DNA of 64,000 nt, taken from Glossina fuscipes. Lineage: Eukaryota > Arthropoda > Insecta > Diptera > Glossinidae. Of the stretch, positions 11,071 to 24,910 are shown piece after piece. The notes under the pieces are model-generated. The model made no database searches. It was given only the letters and a program-made list of their open reading frames with translations, and was not told the DNA's origin. The stretch spans positions 8,554,680 to 8,618,679 of the forward strand of contig NW_023998417.1 of assembly GCF_014805625.2 (NCBI RefSeq). The letters are read 5' to 3'. Each line of letters begins with the position of its first letter. The stretch's first letter is position 1. Made by a program: the position numbers and the translations under genes.

Positions 11071-13398
11071 AAGTCCGCAATAGCTAGTGCTGAAGAAAAT
11101 ATATAAGCGTATAAGTTACAACGTGTTCAATCTTTTTAAATTTCAAAAAAATTTTTTTTCCTTTGAAAGAGTATCAGAATAAATTTTTCAAGTATCAAAA
11201 GTTTCCATCCCCAGCTTGTGTGTATTTCATTAACATTAATTGAACATACACCTTAACAAAATTAAATAGTAGAAATTTAAGATATAAAAAAGCCTTTTTT
11301 ATTTGCTTAGCTCTACACAATCATGTTCTACAACCACTGCAATAATTTAGTGTCAGATAAATACCATAGTGTGGAATTTTTAAGAAATTTCAACAAACAA
11401 CTTACTTCAAGTAAGTGTGAAATATGATGGGAAAATAAGGAAAGATAAATCCAAAATAAAACGGCATTTTAATTTTTGTTTGTTTTTTTTTTTGTACAGT
11501 TATAAAACAACTTTATCTTTTTGTCGATATAAAGTGAAGAAATGATTACTTTTCTATATAACACTTAAATAAATTAAAAATTGCTAAAGAAAACGGGATG
11601 CAACGAAACATCTGGCGAGCAATCACGTATGAAAAATTGACTTTCGCTTTCGTAACTATTTGCCTAGCAAGAACTAACTTTCGGCTACGTGATTACTTCG
11701 CTGATGTGTTGTGATCACTTCATTGTGATTGCCTTCGTTGTTAATAAATGTTTTGTTAATCTAAATTTTTTTCATCTTGATACCTAAATTCCGCGAAAAA
11801 CTTCCTGGAAATATAAATTAAAAAAGTAGAACGCCTGGAGAAAAATAACGGGGAAATTACATTAAAAATTAATAATACATTGAAAAAGAGAAATTGTGAA
11901 GAATTGTGTAATTGCTAAACCATGAAGAAAATCTTCCTACAAGTATGAAGATATTACTAGAGGAGAGCATGATCAATGATTTCCATTTTTCTAGTTATAG
12001 TGACCACAGGGCCTGGCTCTTTAAATGATAGGAGGGATATAGTCGAATATTTCTATTAAAAATGTATAAAGTAGTTCTGTGCTTGCTGCAATAATTGATT
12101 TCCATGAAGTTTTTATAGATAAAGAAAAATTTTTCTCAAAACGAACCTGGTATGAAAGATGGAACAAATTAAAAATCATTTAGTAAAGCCTGTGATCAAA
12201 CAATGTCATGTCTCTTGGTGTTTATGCATTGGGAAAGCCTCATCCTAATAGGCCTAAAAGCCTATTATCCTTTTTATTAATTATTTACCAAATTGTATAA
12301 CGGTAAATAGTTTGAAAAAGAAATTTACGCTTGCCTTTAAGGGTCAGCCAAAGCCAGTTAAATCGTTTATAAATCGTCATAAAAGATTAAAATAAAAATC
12401 AAAAAGGGGAGCATAAGAAAGTGAAAGTTTTAATTCGCAAAAACAACCACAAAAGCCATAATCAAAGAAATGTACAGTGAAACTTATTTGTATGCGTAAT
12501 AAAAGCAAAATTAAAATTCTATAGTAAACTTTTTAAGTGAAATTACTTCTGCTGCTATGCATTCTTTTCCGATTAATTTGCATTTTATTTATATAGAATT
12601 AAAACTACAAACCAATAATAGACAATAAACGTAAAAAAAAGAATAGAAAATTATTTTTCGACACAATTTATGATTAGTATCAAACAACCACATAAATATA
12701 TAAATTATAGAATAAAACAACAGCTTCTCCTGTGTTCTTATACACATCATTGAAACTTCAATAGTTTTTTTAAATTTACTTTACTTTGATAATTTATCTA
12801 TCGAAGCGCGTAATTTGTAAATATTATTTTCTGTCGCATTCTTTTTGAACTCAATCAACTTTTATTAAAACAAAAAAAAAAAAAAATCGAAAATCAAAAC
12901 ACCTCTAGAAATATATAAAAAGTAAAATATGTCGATAAAAAGGAAAGAAACACAATTGAAAAATTGTACAAAATAAGCAAACCCTAAAATCCACAAACAG
13001 AACTATGTTAAAAACTTTCAAGTGTTTTAAGCAACACAACTATAAAAAGAAATGTAATAAAAATACCCTGAAGAAAAAATTTAAAACTAAAAATATAAGT
13101 AATTTGTTAAAATGAAAAAAGGAGAAAAATCTTTGAAAGAAATGTTTTAAAACTAAAATAAAAGTGAAAATTTTAATTTCTGAATTTGTTGTTATTTTGT
13201 TTCGGTTTTTTGTTTAAACATAAGTGAATTTCTTTTTATTTAATTTATTGTATTTTCTATTTAATTTATTTAATTTTCCCCTACGTTAAGTATTAAGTGT
13301 TTACTTGTTGTTATTTATTTAAATAATTTTATTCAATTTATTTTTGCTTTTTTAAATATTTTCACATAATTTTTCTTAAGTTCATGAAGTACACAGAC

Positions 13399-13399
<1 letters not shown>

Positions 13400-13438
<39 letters not shown>
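13400..13438. repeat. (TA)n dinucleotide repeat
   Basis: About 20 uninterrupted TA units. Confidence 0.9.
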
Positions 13439-13440
<2 letters not shown>

Positions 13441-14154
13441 ACTAAAAGCATCTAATTAAAAAAACTTTAAAAAATGATTCTCTTCCTTTAATCTCTCATG
13501 CATACTGATTAAAAATTAATCATTCACAATTAACTGTGTGTATGTAAAAAACGTATGTATTGCATGAATGGCACATAATTATAAATTAATTATATTAAAA
13601 AAAAAAAAAAAAAAACGAAAAATAAACGTTCATGTCATAATTCAATAAAAAAAATAAAACAACAACAAAATTATTAATCTATAAAACCGTTTTTTAGATG
13701 GATTTCATTTATTTAAATAGTGGAGGAATATGGAGAAGTACGTGCATATGAAAAGATTACAAAAATATTCTTTAAAAATTAACTAAGATCGATTTATAAA
13801 AAAAACCAGCAAAGCTAAATTTAATCTATACAACCTTTCTGTAAAGGCTACGCTGTCTTTTACGTTTGTTTCTTTTGAATCAAACTCCTCTGCGAAACTG
13901 GTGAGTTACCACGTATGAAATATTGAACTCTAGCTTTCGTTTTCAGGTACATTTCTGCTGCTTCAGGTGCTGAAACTGAAAGCGAAATATCACTCCCAGT
14001 TACTTGATTACTCCCAGCGCGATTTTTTTCACTGCGATTTACTGGGATATAAAAGATGCAATGGGCTTTCAAAATTTAACCTATGATCCAGTATCACTTA
14101 TGGGACATCAAAAATACTTGTCAGAGCTGAACACTGCCAGCTGAACAGTAGTGA

Positions 14155-17100
14155 GTAGGTGTCCTCTTACATGTGCCCAATTTCACACTATTATTTTGTA
14201 ATATAGTACTACTTCTTTTCTATATATATTCTCTTCCATTTTTGTTAATGCACTACCCATTTCAAGATTTTTCATCACAAATATTCAAACAAGTGATTAA
14301 CGAAAATATATGAATTTTCATGTTTTCTCAAAAAACGTAAAAATTTGTTTGCTACCTCTCTCTGCTCTCTAATCTCTTTTCCAAAGATTTACGATAACGA
14401 AGCAAAAATATCAAAAATTCTTACTGGAATGAAATGGAATAAAATTACATGACATACTAAACGTGCATAACTTCTCTTTTCATTCTCGTTTTGGTTGTGA
14501 GAACATGCGGTCGATTATTTGTGCGAAGAATTTTTCTTAATCAGTTGAGTAAAAATTTTCTAGCAAAAATACCTAAAGTAGTGGATGGAGAACTTTTTAA
14601 AATATCCTGGACATCAATAAAAGCTTAAAATTAACAAAGCGACAGGGAAAGTTAGAATAGCCATTACGATAAAGTGAAAATTTGCAGAAAAACTTCTATA
14701 TCATAAAGATCACATCTCTTTGCTCCATCGTTATTGCAATAATGCAAATTGCTATTTATTCGGCAAATTTAAGTACAAGCTTTGCGTACATTTTTCTGCA
14801 AACACGTTCAGACATGTATCAAAAAATGAATTAGAAATGAATTGCGCATTACGGTTTACTATGATCGTTTATTTGTTGTAACAGTTTTAAACGGTTGTGT
14901 TAAAAAGTTGTAAAAGTAATGAAAGAGACTTATAGGGTATAGTGAGCAATGAAATTAAATCACACAAAATCAACCAATCGAAAGTAAAATAAATATTAGG
15001 CAAATACAAGATAGCTTCAAATTGAAAGGTAATGGTAAGTCATATAGAAATTAAAATTAAAAGTTTGCTTTTAGAGCTGAATTTTTATTGAAGATATTTT
15101 AGAGATATATACATTTTTTGTTAATTATGCCGACTTTGATAATCGTTATTGCAATATCCAGGAAAGATATGTGTGTTACGTTTATATAAGTATACACACA
15201 TGCATATGTACAAATGCATTTGCGTGTACGGGCTTCTGTATCTTTCGGCGAAAGAAGTGAGGTTTTTTTAGCATTTCATTATTGCAGGTCTTCCGTTTTT
15301 TTTACGAGTTGATCTTGGGTGGCGTCGAGATATGTTTTTTCTGTGTCAGTAGCCATTTTTTTCTTTATTTAACTGCAAGGCAAGCTATCACCGAAAGTTT
15401 GATTTTCTTTTTTGACTTCTGTATGTACATACGTACGTTGTTCTGAGCGTACGCGGCTTTTTTAACTTCTTTATACTTTGTATATGCGGGCGTGTTTGTT
15501 AAATGCGTTTATTTCCATTATCTTAGAAGTTAGCCGTCCTGCGTTATTTTTGCATGGTCATAGTCCGTCTTTGAAGTCGGAATTAAGTTAAAGCCGCGGT
15601 AGAAATATGCGCGAAAATTTAAAAAGATCGTAAAACGGATATAGAAATTAAGAGAAAGTATGCTTTCCTTTTACATGAGGTGAAGAATTACGTTACGGCA
15701 ATGTTAGCAACATGTTTTGCTAAATGTGTAAATATATAACATTCGAAATTAGACGGACAGACAAGTTTAAATCGGTTCGGAAAGTGGGTCTATCCCTAGA
15801 TATCGCATACATCCGCACAAATTTAATACTCCTGTGTGCCAAAGGTGGTGTAGCGTATTAAAATAATCTCAAAAAAATTTGTTACAGATTTGAAAAGTAG
15901 ATCTCCTCTTATATGTGTCCAATAGCTGAAGTTTCCCAGTCAAGTCGCATCTAATTTTTTAACTGATTGAGTTCGAGGTTTCCAATTTCAGACAAAATAT
16001 CCAATCTTAAAAATTTTCTCTTTAGTTTGCCTCTTTTTCACACTATTATTTTGTAATATATTACTACTTCTTTTCTATATATATTCTCTTCCATTTTTGT
16101 TAATGCACTACCCATTTCAAGATTTTTCGTCACAAATATTTAAACAAGTGATTAACGAAAATATATGAATTTTCATGTTTTCTCAAAAAACGTAAAAATT
16201 TGTTTGCTACCTCTCTCTGCTCTCTAATCACTTTTCCAAAGATTTACGATAACGAAGCAAAAATATCAAAAATTCTTACTGGAATGAAATGGAATAAAAT
16301 TACATGACATACTAAACGTGCATAACTTCTCTTTTCATTCTCGTTTTGGTTGTAAGAACATGCGGTCGATTATTTGTGCGAAGAATTTTTCTTAATCAAT
16401 TGAGTAAAGTTTTTCTAGCAAAAATACCTAAAATAATGGATGGAGAACTTTTTAAAATATCCTGGACATCAATGAAAGCGTAAAATTAGCAAAACGACAG
16501 GGAAAGTTAGAATAGCCATTACGATAAAGTGAAACTTTGCAGAAAAACTTCTATATCATAAAGATCACATCTCTTTGCTCCATCGTTATTGCAATAATGC
16601 AAATTGCTATTTATTCGGCAAATTTAAGTACAAGCTTTGCGTACATTTTTCTGCAAACACGTTCAGACATGTATCAAAAAATGAATTAGAAATGAATTGC
16701 GCATTACGGTTTACTATGATCGTTTATTTGTTGTAATAGTTTTAAACGGTTGTGTTAAAAAGTTGTTGTAAAAGTAATGAAAGAGACTTATAGGGTGTAG
16801 TGAGCAATGAAACTAAATCACACAAAATCAACCAATCGAAAGTAAAATAAATATTAGGCAAATACAAGATAGCTTCAAATTGGAAGGTAATGGTAAGTCA
16901 TATAGAAATTAAAATTAAAAGTTTGCTTTTAGAGCTGAATTTTTATTGAAGATATTTTAGAGATATATACATTTTTTGTTAATTATGCCTATTTTGATCT
17001 TCGTTATTGCAATATCCAGGAAAGATATGTGTGTTACGTTTATATAAATATACACACATGCATATGTACAAACGCATTTGCGTGTACGGGCTTCTGTATC

Positions 17101-19043
17101 TTTGAAAGAAGTGAGGCTTTTTTAGCATTTTATTATTGCAGGTCTTCCTTCTTTTTTACGAGTTGAACTTGGGTGGCGTCGAGATATGTTTTTTCTGTGT
17201 CGGTACCCATTTTTTTCTTTATTTAACTGCAAGGCAAGCTATCACCGAAAGTTTGATTTTCTTTTTTGACTTCTGTATGTACATACGTACGTTCTTCTGA
17301 GCGTACGCGGCTTTTTTAACTTCTTTATACTTTGTATATGCGGGCGTGTTTGTTAAATGCGTTTATTTCCATTATTTTAGAAGTTAGCCGTCCTGCGTTA
17401 TTTTTGCATGGTCATAGTCCGTCTTTGAAGTCGGAATTAAGTTAAAGCCACGGTAGAAATATGCGCGAAAATTTAAAAAGATCGTAAAACGGATATAGAG
17501 ATTAAGAGAAAGTATGCTCTCCTTTTACATGAGGTGAAGAATTACGCTACGGCAATGTTAGCAACATGTTTTGCTAAATGTGTAAATATATAACATTCAA
17601 AATTAGACGGACAGACAAGTTTAAATCGGTTCGGAAAGTGGGTCTATCCCTAGATATCGCATACATCCGCACAAATTTAATACTCCTGTGTGCCAAAGGT
17701 GGTGTAGCGTATTAAAATAATGTCAAAAAAATTTGTTACAGATTTGAAAAGTAGATCTCCTCGTATATGTGTCCAATAGCTGAAGTTTCCCAGTCAAGTC
17801 GCATCTAATTTTTTAACTGATTGAGTTCGAGATTTCCAATTTCAGACAAAATATCCAATCTTAAAAATTTTCTCTTTAGTTTGCCTCTTTTTCACACTAT
17901 TATTTTGTAATATATTACTACTTCTTTTCTATATATATTCCCTTCCGTTTTCGTTAATGCACTACCCACTTCAAGATTTTTCGTCACAAATATTTAAACA
18001 AGTGATTAACGAAATTACATGAATTTTCATGTTTTCTCAAAAAATGTAAAAATTTGTTTGCTACCTCTCTCTGCTCTCTAATCTCTTTTCCGAAGATTTA
18101 CGATAACGAAGCAAAAATATCAAAAATTCTTACTGGAATGAAATGGAATAAAATTACATGACATACTAAACGTGCCGAACTTCTCTTTTCATTCTCGTTT
18201 TGGTTGTGAGAACATGCGGTCGATTATTTGTGCGAAGAATTTTTCTTAATCAATTGAGTAAAGTTTATCTAGCAAAAATACCTAAAATAATGGATGGAGA
18301 ACTTTTTAAAATATCCTGGACATCAATGAAAGCGTAAAATTAGCAAAACGACAGGGAAAGTTAGAATAGCCATTACGATAAAGTGAAAATTTGCAGAAAA
18401 ACTTCTATATCATAAAGATCACATCTCTTTGCTCCATCGTTATTGCAATAATGCAAATTGCTATTTATTCGGCAAATTTAAGTACAAGCTTTGCGTACAT
18501 TTTTCTGCAAACACGTTCAGACATGTATCAAAAAATGAATTAGAAATGAATTGCGCATTACGGTTTACTATGATCGTTTATTTGTTGTAACAGTTTTAAA
18601 CGGTTGTGTTAAAAAATTGTTGTAAAAGTAATGAAAGACTTATAGGGTGTAGTGAGCAATGAAACTAAATCACACAAAATCAACCAATCGAAAGTAAAAT
18701 AAATATTAGGCAAATACAAGATAGCTTCAAATTGAAAGGTAATGGTAAGTCATATAGAAATTAAAATTAAAAGTTTGCTTTTAGAGCTGAATTTTTATTG
18801 AAGATATTTTAGAGATATATACATTTTTTGTTAATTATGCCGACTTTGATAATCGTTATTGCAATATCCAGGAAAGATATGTGTGTTACGTTTATATAAG
18901 TATACACACATGCATATGTACAAATGCATTTGCGTGTACGGGCTTCTGTATCTTTCGGCGAAAGAAGTGAGGTTTTTTTAGCATTTCATTATTGCAGGTC
19001 TTCCGTCTTTTTTACGAGTTGATCTTGGGTGGCGTCGAGAAAT
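14155..19043 (+). repeat. tandem array of ~1.85 kb unit, three copies
   Basis: Three head-to-tail copies, starting at about 14155, 15897 and 17751, anchored on GTAG(A/G)T(C/G)TCCTC. Spacing between copies 2 and 3 is 1854 bases. Copy 1 lacks about 110 bases near its start and copy 3 breaks off after GGCGTCGAGA at 19043. The copies look only a few percent different. No open frame of note lies in the unit. Near its end each full unit carries a segment with ACGGACAGACAAG, ATCGCATACATCCGCACAAA and TGGTGTAGCGTATTA, like tails found elsewhere in this window, which hints that the unit contains part of a dispersed element. Confidence 0.9.
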
Positions 19044-19135
19044 GTATTTAAAAGTTTTATTTTTCGTTATATATTTGGGTTGTGAAAGCATGTCTTCGTA
19101 GGAAATTTATTCAGGTTAAGGACATTTTATATTAT

Positions 19136-19265
19136 TTAGTTTTTAGAGCTGAGTTCTTATTGAAGATATTTTAGAGATATGTATATATTTTTTTTAATTG
19201 TGCCTCATTTGACAACGTATCCAATCTCCAATCATTTTCTCTTTAGTTTCTCTTCTTTTTTTGGA
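19136..19265 (+). repeat. degenerate fragment of the 1.85 kb unit
   Basis: TTTTAGAGCTGA, ATTGAAGATATTTTAGAGATAT and then TATCCAATCT...TTTTCTCTTTAGTTT match two separated parts of the array unit, joined here by a large internal deletion. This indicates an older, decayed relative of the unit beside the array. Confidence 0.65.
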
Positions 19266-20310
19266 ACGGGCGAGTCTAGGAAACGAAAGAGTTACTTCGA
19301 TAATACTATTAATAATTAATCGTACATCTACAGTAAATATTATGAATATTGCAATAATTCTGTGGAGTTTTCTTCTGGGTAAATTATTCTTTTTTCTTGC
19401 TTTTCTTTCGGTATCTCCTTAAATTCTTTCAAGCTCATATGAAATGTATTTCTTCGGTCCTTGGTAGCTTTATAATACTATAATACAATATTGTGTTTAA
19501 TGTTGGTGCTGTAATGAGACGTTCATAAAATCAATTTTTTTTTTTTTTGTGCAAAGAAATAAATTCTATGACTAAAAGTTTTTCACCGAAAGCAGGTCTG
19601 GCAAGAAAACCGAATACTTTATTGTGAAAGTAGGTAATAGATAGGAATAATAAGTGGTCGACTTTTTCGTTTTGAACTCCATCTCTTAAAACAATTCCCG
19701 ATAACATATCCACTGTTATGGATAATTTTCACCCATAACTTTTATAAAATTGCTACAATCGCAAAGTTGAAAATAGGAAGTTTGAATTTGCTACAAGCCT
19801 TACTTGGTCGATTGAACATACCCGTCCATAAAAAGGGCGTGAATTCCCTATACGCATGGCCATAATGTGGAACAACCGCGGAAAGAATTGAAGGATCAGC
19901 ATTTTTTCATATTTTCGTCCATAATTTTCGATCTTGTGAAGATATTTTTGATATTTTGCGGTCCAGTTTACTAACAATTCCAATTCCGATTTACTTTAAC
20001 CCATATTAGAAGACTCCCCATCCAATTACAAATCGATCTTATTTATAAATTGCATAATTTTAATTAATTGCATTACCATTTCGGTAACATAACATATAAC
20101 ATATAGGTTATATAGAATATTGAGAATTCTAGTGTTAACCTGACGTAGATTACATTTTTTCTTTATGATGATTTCCATTACATGCCCCATACCACTTCGT
20201 TTATTATAGTTATCCACAAAACGACTTTGCAAAGTAAGAAAAAGTGCTCCGATCCGAGCCATCTCCATTTCTCAAAAATTGCTCGCAGGTTGAGCGCAGG
20301 AAAACAAAAC

Positions 20311-20455
20311 TAACAGATTGACAGATAGGCTTAGATCAGTCCTGGGTCGATCGGTGTCTGTATTAAAACTAAGTCTAGCTAAAGTTCTTCTGGATGTTTC
20401 GCACATACGTACGAACTTTATGTATCCGTGTACCACAAGTAGCGTAGGGGTATAA
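20311..20455 (+). mobile_element. fly dispersed-element tail (fragment)
   Basis: Begins with a GACAGAT segment, continues through a CGATCGGTGTC core, then CACATACGTACGAAC, and closes CACAAGTAGCGTAGGGGTATAAAA. The order matches 62020-62176 and the end of each 1.85 kb unit (15750-15860 and 17600-17712). Segments of this kind are common fossil ends of dispersed repeats in muscoid flies; the class of element cannot be told from the fragment. Confidence 0.4.
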
Positions 20456-23400
20456 AAAACTGAAAATTATTTATTAAAAATATTTTACATATTTCTGGTT
20501 GGAATATTGTTTTAGAGAAATTGTATATATACTTGAAAATTATTGAAGTTATGTGCTGCCTGTCGTTTCCTTCCTCGTATCCTGTCTCTGTAAATTCCGT
20601 AACAGCAATCTGTTAACCAGTTAGATTAAAGCTATTGAATTGGATTTGGCAGGCTATTGCGTTGCGTTTAGAAAATTTAAGATATTTTTGTGAACATCTT
20701 ACCAATTTTTATGAAAATACCTTTCAAAGCGGCGAGACGTTTTTATCTTCACACCTTTAAAATAACTTACTTACAGTTTTGAATTTTTCACCGAAAATTT
20801 TCAGAAAAAATACTTCAAAATATTGTTAATGCATTTATTAAACGCTACTAAATATTTTACATTGTTTTTCAAGTTCCTTCAAATAATTTTGTTTTCACTA
20901 CTCAATAACAAAATTGATTGAGATACACTACGTGTGTGTGTCCTGAGTTTACATTTGTTATTCATCTGTGTGTCAATAAAATATACGGTAGATTCTATAG
21001 TACGCTATAGATTGCATTGGACGATTACAAAATATTGTACACATCTTTCCGATGAAAGGAACTTAAAAAAAAAAAAAAAAAAAAATTGAAAGGAAAAAAC
21101 AACATAATTCAATTTCGATTGACTTTGTTCTATACCCACCACAATATAGCATTCTAACGTGAGAACATATAATGAAGAAAACTTTACATACTGCAAAGTA
21201 GAAAACGTCAAAATACCACGACTTCGCGCAATACTATATAAAATTCCGGAAGATGAGTCAGTCACTAGCAGCTCTCATCCACTAAAAACGAAATGTCGCT
21301 AGTGGCCAATGCATTTAACAAAAATGAAAAATTTTTCTGCTAGACAAGAGAAACTTGCACTAATCGCTTCCTCTTCTTCTGTCGTAAGCAAAATGTTCTT
21401 TTTTAAATTAATCCTTGGCGACCAACAACGATCACCACTTCCCTCTTTCTTTCTCTTTTGTTTTTTCTGGTCGGAAGGATAGGAGACAGCCCCCTAGTAA
21501 TTGACCGTAGTAAAACAGTCTTCTTTCTGCTTTCTTAGTTTGCACATAGAAAAAGATTCTGAAACATCTTGCCCATAGCTTCAATATTCTCTGCAATGCG
21601 CAGCTTATCGGCAAGATAACGTCTTGAACCAATGCCATGAACATTCCCGCGATTAAATGACCTTGAAAAGTGGAAATGCAACAAACATCAGGATATTTAC
21701 ATATACGCACAGATACATATATATATATATATAACTCTTGACCTTTTGTGGTAGGTATATAAGAAATATTTAAACTGCAAATATTTATTGAACTCAATTT
21801 ATTTTGCGTATATAGTACAATTATAATGATTGTTACAGAAAAGTGAAATAATAAAATAGAAAAGAAAAAGAAGAGACAAAAATTCGTAAATAATGAAAAC
21901 TGATGAAATTAAAACTAATTAAGTTTTTTTTTTATATATATATATATATATATATAGTGAAACAAAAAATTTTTTCCAACTTAAATTAAATTCCCTTTCG
22001 TAGTCTCCTACGATTACATATAAGAGAAAATAAAGTTATAAATAAAGTATTATTTTATTTTCATTATTAAACTATTTTACAAATTTTGCTCTTTTTGCAC
22101 AACACGGGCGACAACAAATTAAAAAATGAAAAAATTCTCTTTTTAATGATAATTTAAATGTATTGATTTAAAATATAGCAGATTAAAGAGAGGAATAGAA
22201 TTAAAAGGAAAGAGAGTTTATGAAAATTGCATTTGATTCACATGAGAAAGAAGCATAAGAGAAACGAAATATCAAAATTAACTATAACTTTAGGCATTAC
22301 GATTATGTTATGTTAAGTTTATTTTGTAATTATTACAGTTTTTTTTTTTTTTTTTCTTCACTCACAGAGGTTCTTTTCTCTTATATATGTAGTATTGAAA
22401 GAGAGTTTTGCTGCTAATTTTACATTTTCTTCTATTTAACAGTCTATTATGCAGCTCTTACTTGGTTATTATTGGTTGAGAATATATTTGTTAAGAATTC
22501 TTTTTCTTTTTTTTTTTTTGTATCGTAGAGCAAAGGAGAAAAAATTTTTACAAATGGTAGTGTTTTTGTTGTTGCTTTGTGTTCTCCAGCAAATAAATTT
22601 TATTTAATAAAAGTTTCTTCTTTGTTTTTTTTTTTTTTTTGTTGTTGTTTGCAACACTTACAAAAATCTATGTTAAAGGGCTCTGCAGGGACAGACATTT
22701 GTAAATACAATACAATACATGATGAGATGAGGTAGAGAACACATTAATTTTATTTTCTTAAATTTCTATCTGTTTTACGATTTGGTTATTCTTAATTAAT
22801 GTGAACAAATGTTTCCCCCCCCTTTTCTTTTTAGCTTTTTTATTTTTTGTTTTTATTGAATTACATTTACATAAAAACAAAAGGAACGGCGCCCTAGTAT
22901 GAAAATACATAAAACAAAATTCAATTTTAGTTACTATTAGAGACAGACAAGCACACACAGTAGGAAAAAATCAGAATCTAGAGATATAAGATGAAATGAT
23001 ATGATATAATAGAAGAAAATTTTGAATGGGCTTTTTGTCTTATACGTTAAATTCAATAGTCGAGAAGAAGAGCTCTTTATAAAATTTTCAAGTTAAGGTT
23101 ATCGTCAATTCTTCTGTTGACGACGCAAAACTGCTGCAAAGCTTTTTCCAATGCGTGCAAATTGCTCGATTTAATCTGATAATGATTGGCAAATTTTCTT
23201 CAGTAATTTTAATGGTTAAGTTTAATTTTTACTTATTTTTCGAACGCTGAAATACAATAGAAGGGACGCAGCTTTTTAGTTTCCTGAGAAACCAACCTTC
23301 CGTAATTTGACTAAGAGTTATTTAAATATTATTATCATGGTTAAATTTTAATTTTCAAAGAAAAATAATTTCATATTAATATGAAATGAATATTATTTTA

Positions 23401-24183
23401 TGCATCAAAATATTTAACATGAAAAGGATATAGAAAGAAGAAGAAAAAAAAAACCAAGAGGATATTGAGCTGAATAATAACTGAATATTATTACAATTAG
23501 CCCCTAATTTTAGGTTATAGAGAATGTGAATTAATACACAATTTTGCCAACAAGTAATTACTATTTAAAAAAAAAAATTTTAAAGTAAACATGTTTGAAA
23601 ATTTATACTTTTTGATAACCATTACCGAAAGAGGGAGAGATAACAAATCTAACGTACGTCCGTCGGTCCATTGTTCGGAAAATTACCATCCCAAAAATTC
23701 AGATAAAACTAAAATTTAACAATGATGTTAGTGGTTTAGTGAAAGTAGGCCAAATATATGCACCATAAATGAGTCTACGAAAAAATTGAAATGAATTGAA
23801 TGAATGGCGTATTATAACGCGAACAGTAAACATTCGAAATTCGTCCCAAAGTAAGGAATGGCTATCAATATTTGTTTATAGAAATCTTTTTGTTAAATAC
23901 TAAACTAAACTCCTTTAAATACAGCATACATTTTGTTTTAATTATATTAATTAATGATAATTCTTCTTCAAACAACATATTCATAACTGAGTGTTATCCA
24001 AAAATTCTTCTTGAATTGAATCCTTCTTACAGCCCATATATATATATACAAAAAAAAAAAAATAAATAAATAAAAAAAAAAAAATATAAAAAAATATTAA
24101 AATAGTTTCATAAAAATGAATATGAAAAGTAAATGAACATAAAAAAAAAAACATGATACGAGGAAAACTATTAATTAAAAAAT

Positions 24184-24193
24184 TTTATTTATT
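24184..24193 (-). promoter_or_regulatory. Doa: candidate Doa polyadenylation signals
   Basis: Two overlapping AATAAA hexamers on the minus strand (TTTATTTATT on the plus strand), about 590 bases past the Doa stop, the first I see downstream of it. Others lie farther on. Only the hexamer supports this call. Confidence 0.25.
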
Positions 24194-24776
24194 TTCTTTC
24201 TTGTTTTCAAACACAATTATAAATTGTGCATTTACAAATTGGGGCAAAATGAAAAAATTATAATTGTTATAATTATTATATAAGTTTGCATAGGAAACCA
24301 TTAATTAAGAACGATTTTCATATATGTTCTCTTTTCCTCTCCGAGCTCTTTCTAGACTATGTTTAGTGCCTGACTGATGATTTTTCGTGTTTTTTTTTTT
24401 TTTTTTTTTATATAAAGAATTATTTAACGTTATTATAATTATAATTTCCTACACTACCCGACACAGTTCTTCTTCTTCTTGTTCTTATTACTCTATTCTT
24501 TTAATAGCTTAACTTTCGATTTTTGTGTTGCAGTGAGAGAGAATATCATTATTATATAATATTAAAAAAAAAAAACAAGAAGAAAAAATCTTCTCAAACT
24601 CTGCTATATTATAACTGCATGTGCTTCCCTTTCTTTTTTGCAAGTTTAGTTTAATTATTATTATTATTATTATTATGAAGAACATAAAATTAAATTATAA
24701 AAAGGAGATGTGTTTTTCGATGAAAACGGTATGGGAGAGTGTTAATTAATTAACAATAACCAAATCGGGCCAATTC

Positions 24777-24910
24777 TCATCTTGACAAGCTGTGCGAACG
24801 TTCACGGCTGCTACTGCCAGACGAAGCGGGTTGTATGATTTTGCTGCCAGGATCGCCTAGACGTTGATGCGGTGGGAGTTTATCAAAGAACGGGTGACGT
24901 AAAGCTTCTC
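24777..24910 (-). CDS. Doa: Doa kinase terminal exon
   Basis: Completes Gly, then [17 protein letters not shown] (end of kinase subdomain XI) and a short Ser-rich tail finishing [10 protein letters not shown] and TGA. The tail matches the typical Doa C-terminus. The acceptor reads ATACAG on the minus strand. Confidence 0.95.

Larger units (their letters stand above)
9928..14154. other. intergenic / sba 3'UTR region
   Basis: No gene seen. The first part should hold the sba 3'UTR; the first AATAAA I find after the TAA is at 11178-11183, with more near 11455 and 11567, so the UTR could be long. A diverged direct duplication occupies 10072-11070 (separate entry). A (TA)n run of about 20 units lies at 13400-13438, and long A runs at 12871-12885 and 13599-13615. 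A small minus-strand frame at 13860-14072 shows no recognisable motif. Confidence 0.5.
19266..24776. other. intergenic DNA, distal 3' side of Doa
   Basis: No gene seen. 20311-20455 carries a tail-like segment (GACAGATAGGCTTAGATC ... CACAAGTAGCGTAGGGGTATAAAA) related to others in the window. Several T-rich runs and (TA)n repeats occur (21718-21732, 21936-21956). The right-hand part must contain the Doa 3'UTR. Minus-strand frames at 19531-21797 have no recognisable motif and are AT-rich. Confidence 0.5.

Noticed and set aside
19753..19983. 76-residue minus-strand frame
   Set aside because: Looks moderately protein-like but shows no transposase or other motif and lies among repeat debris.
21432..21797. 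121-residue minus-strand frame downstream of Doa
   Set aside because: No initiation context, no domain, includes a (TA)n-coded Tyr/Ile run.
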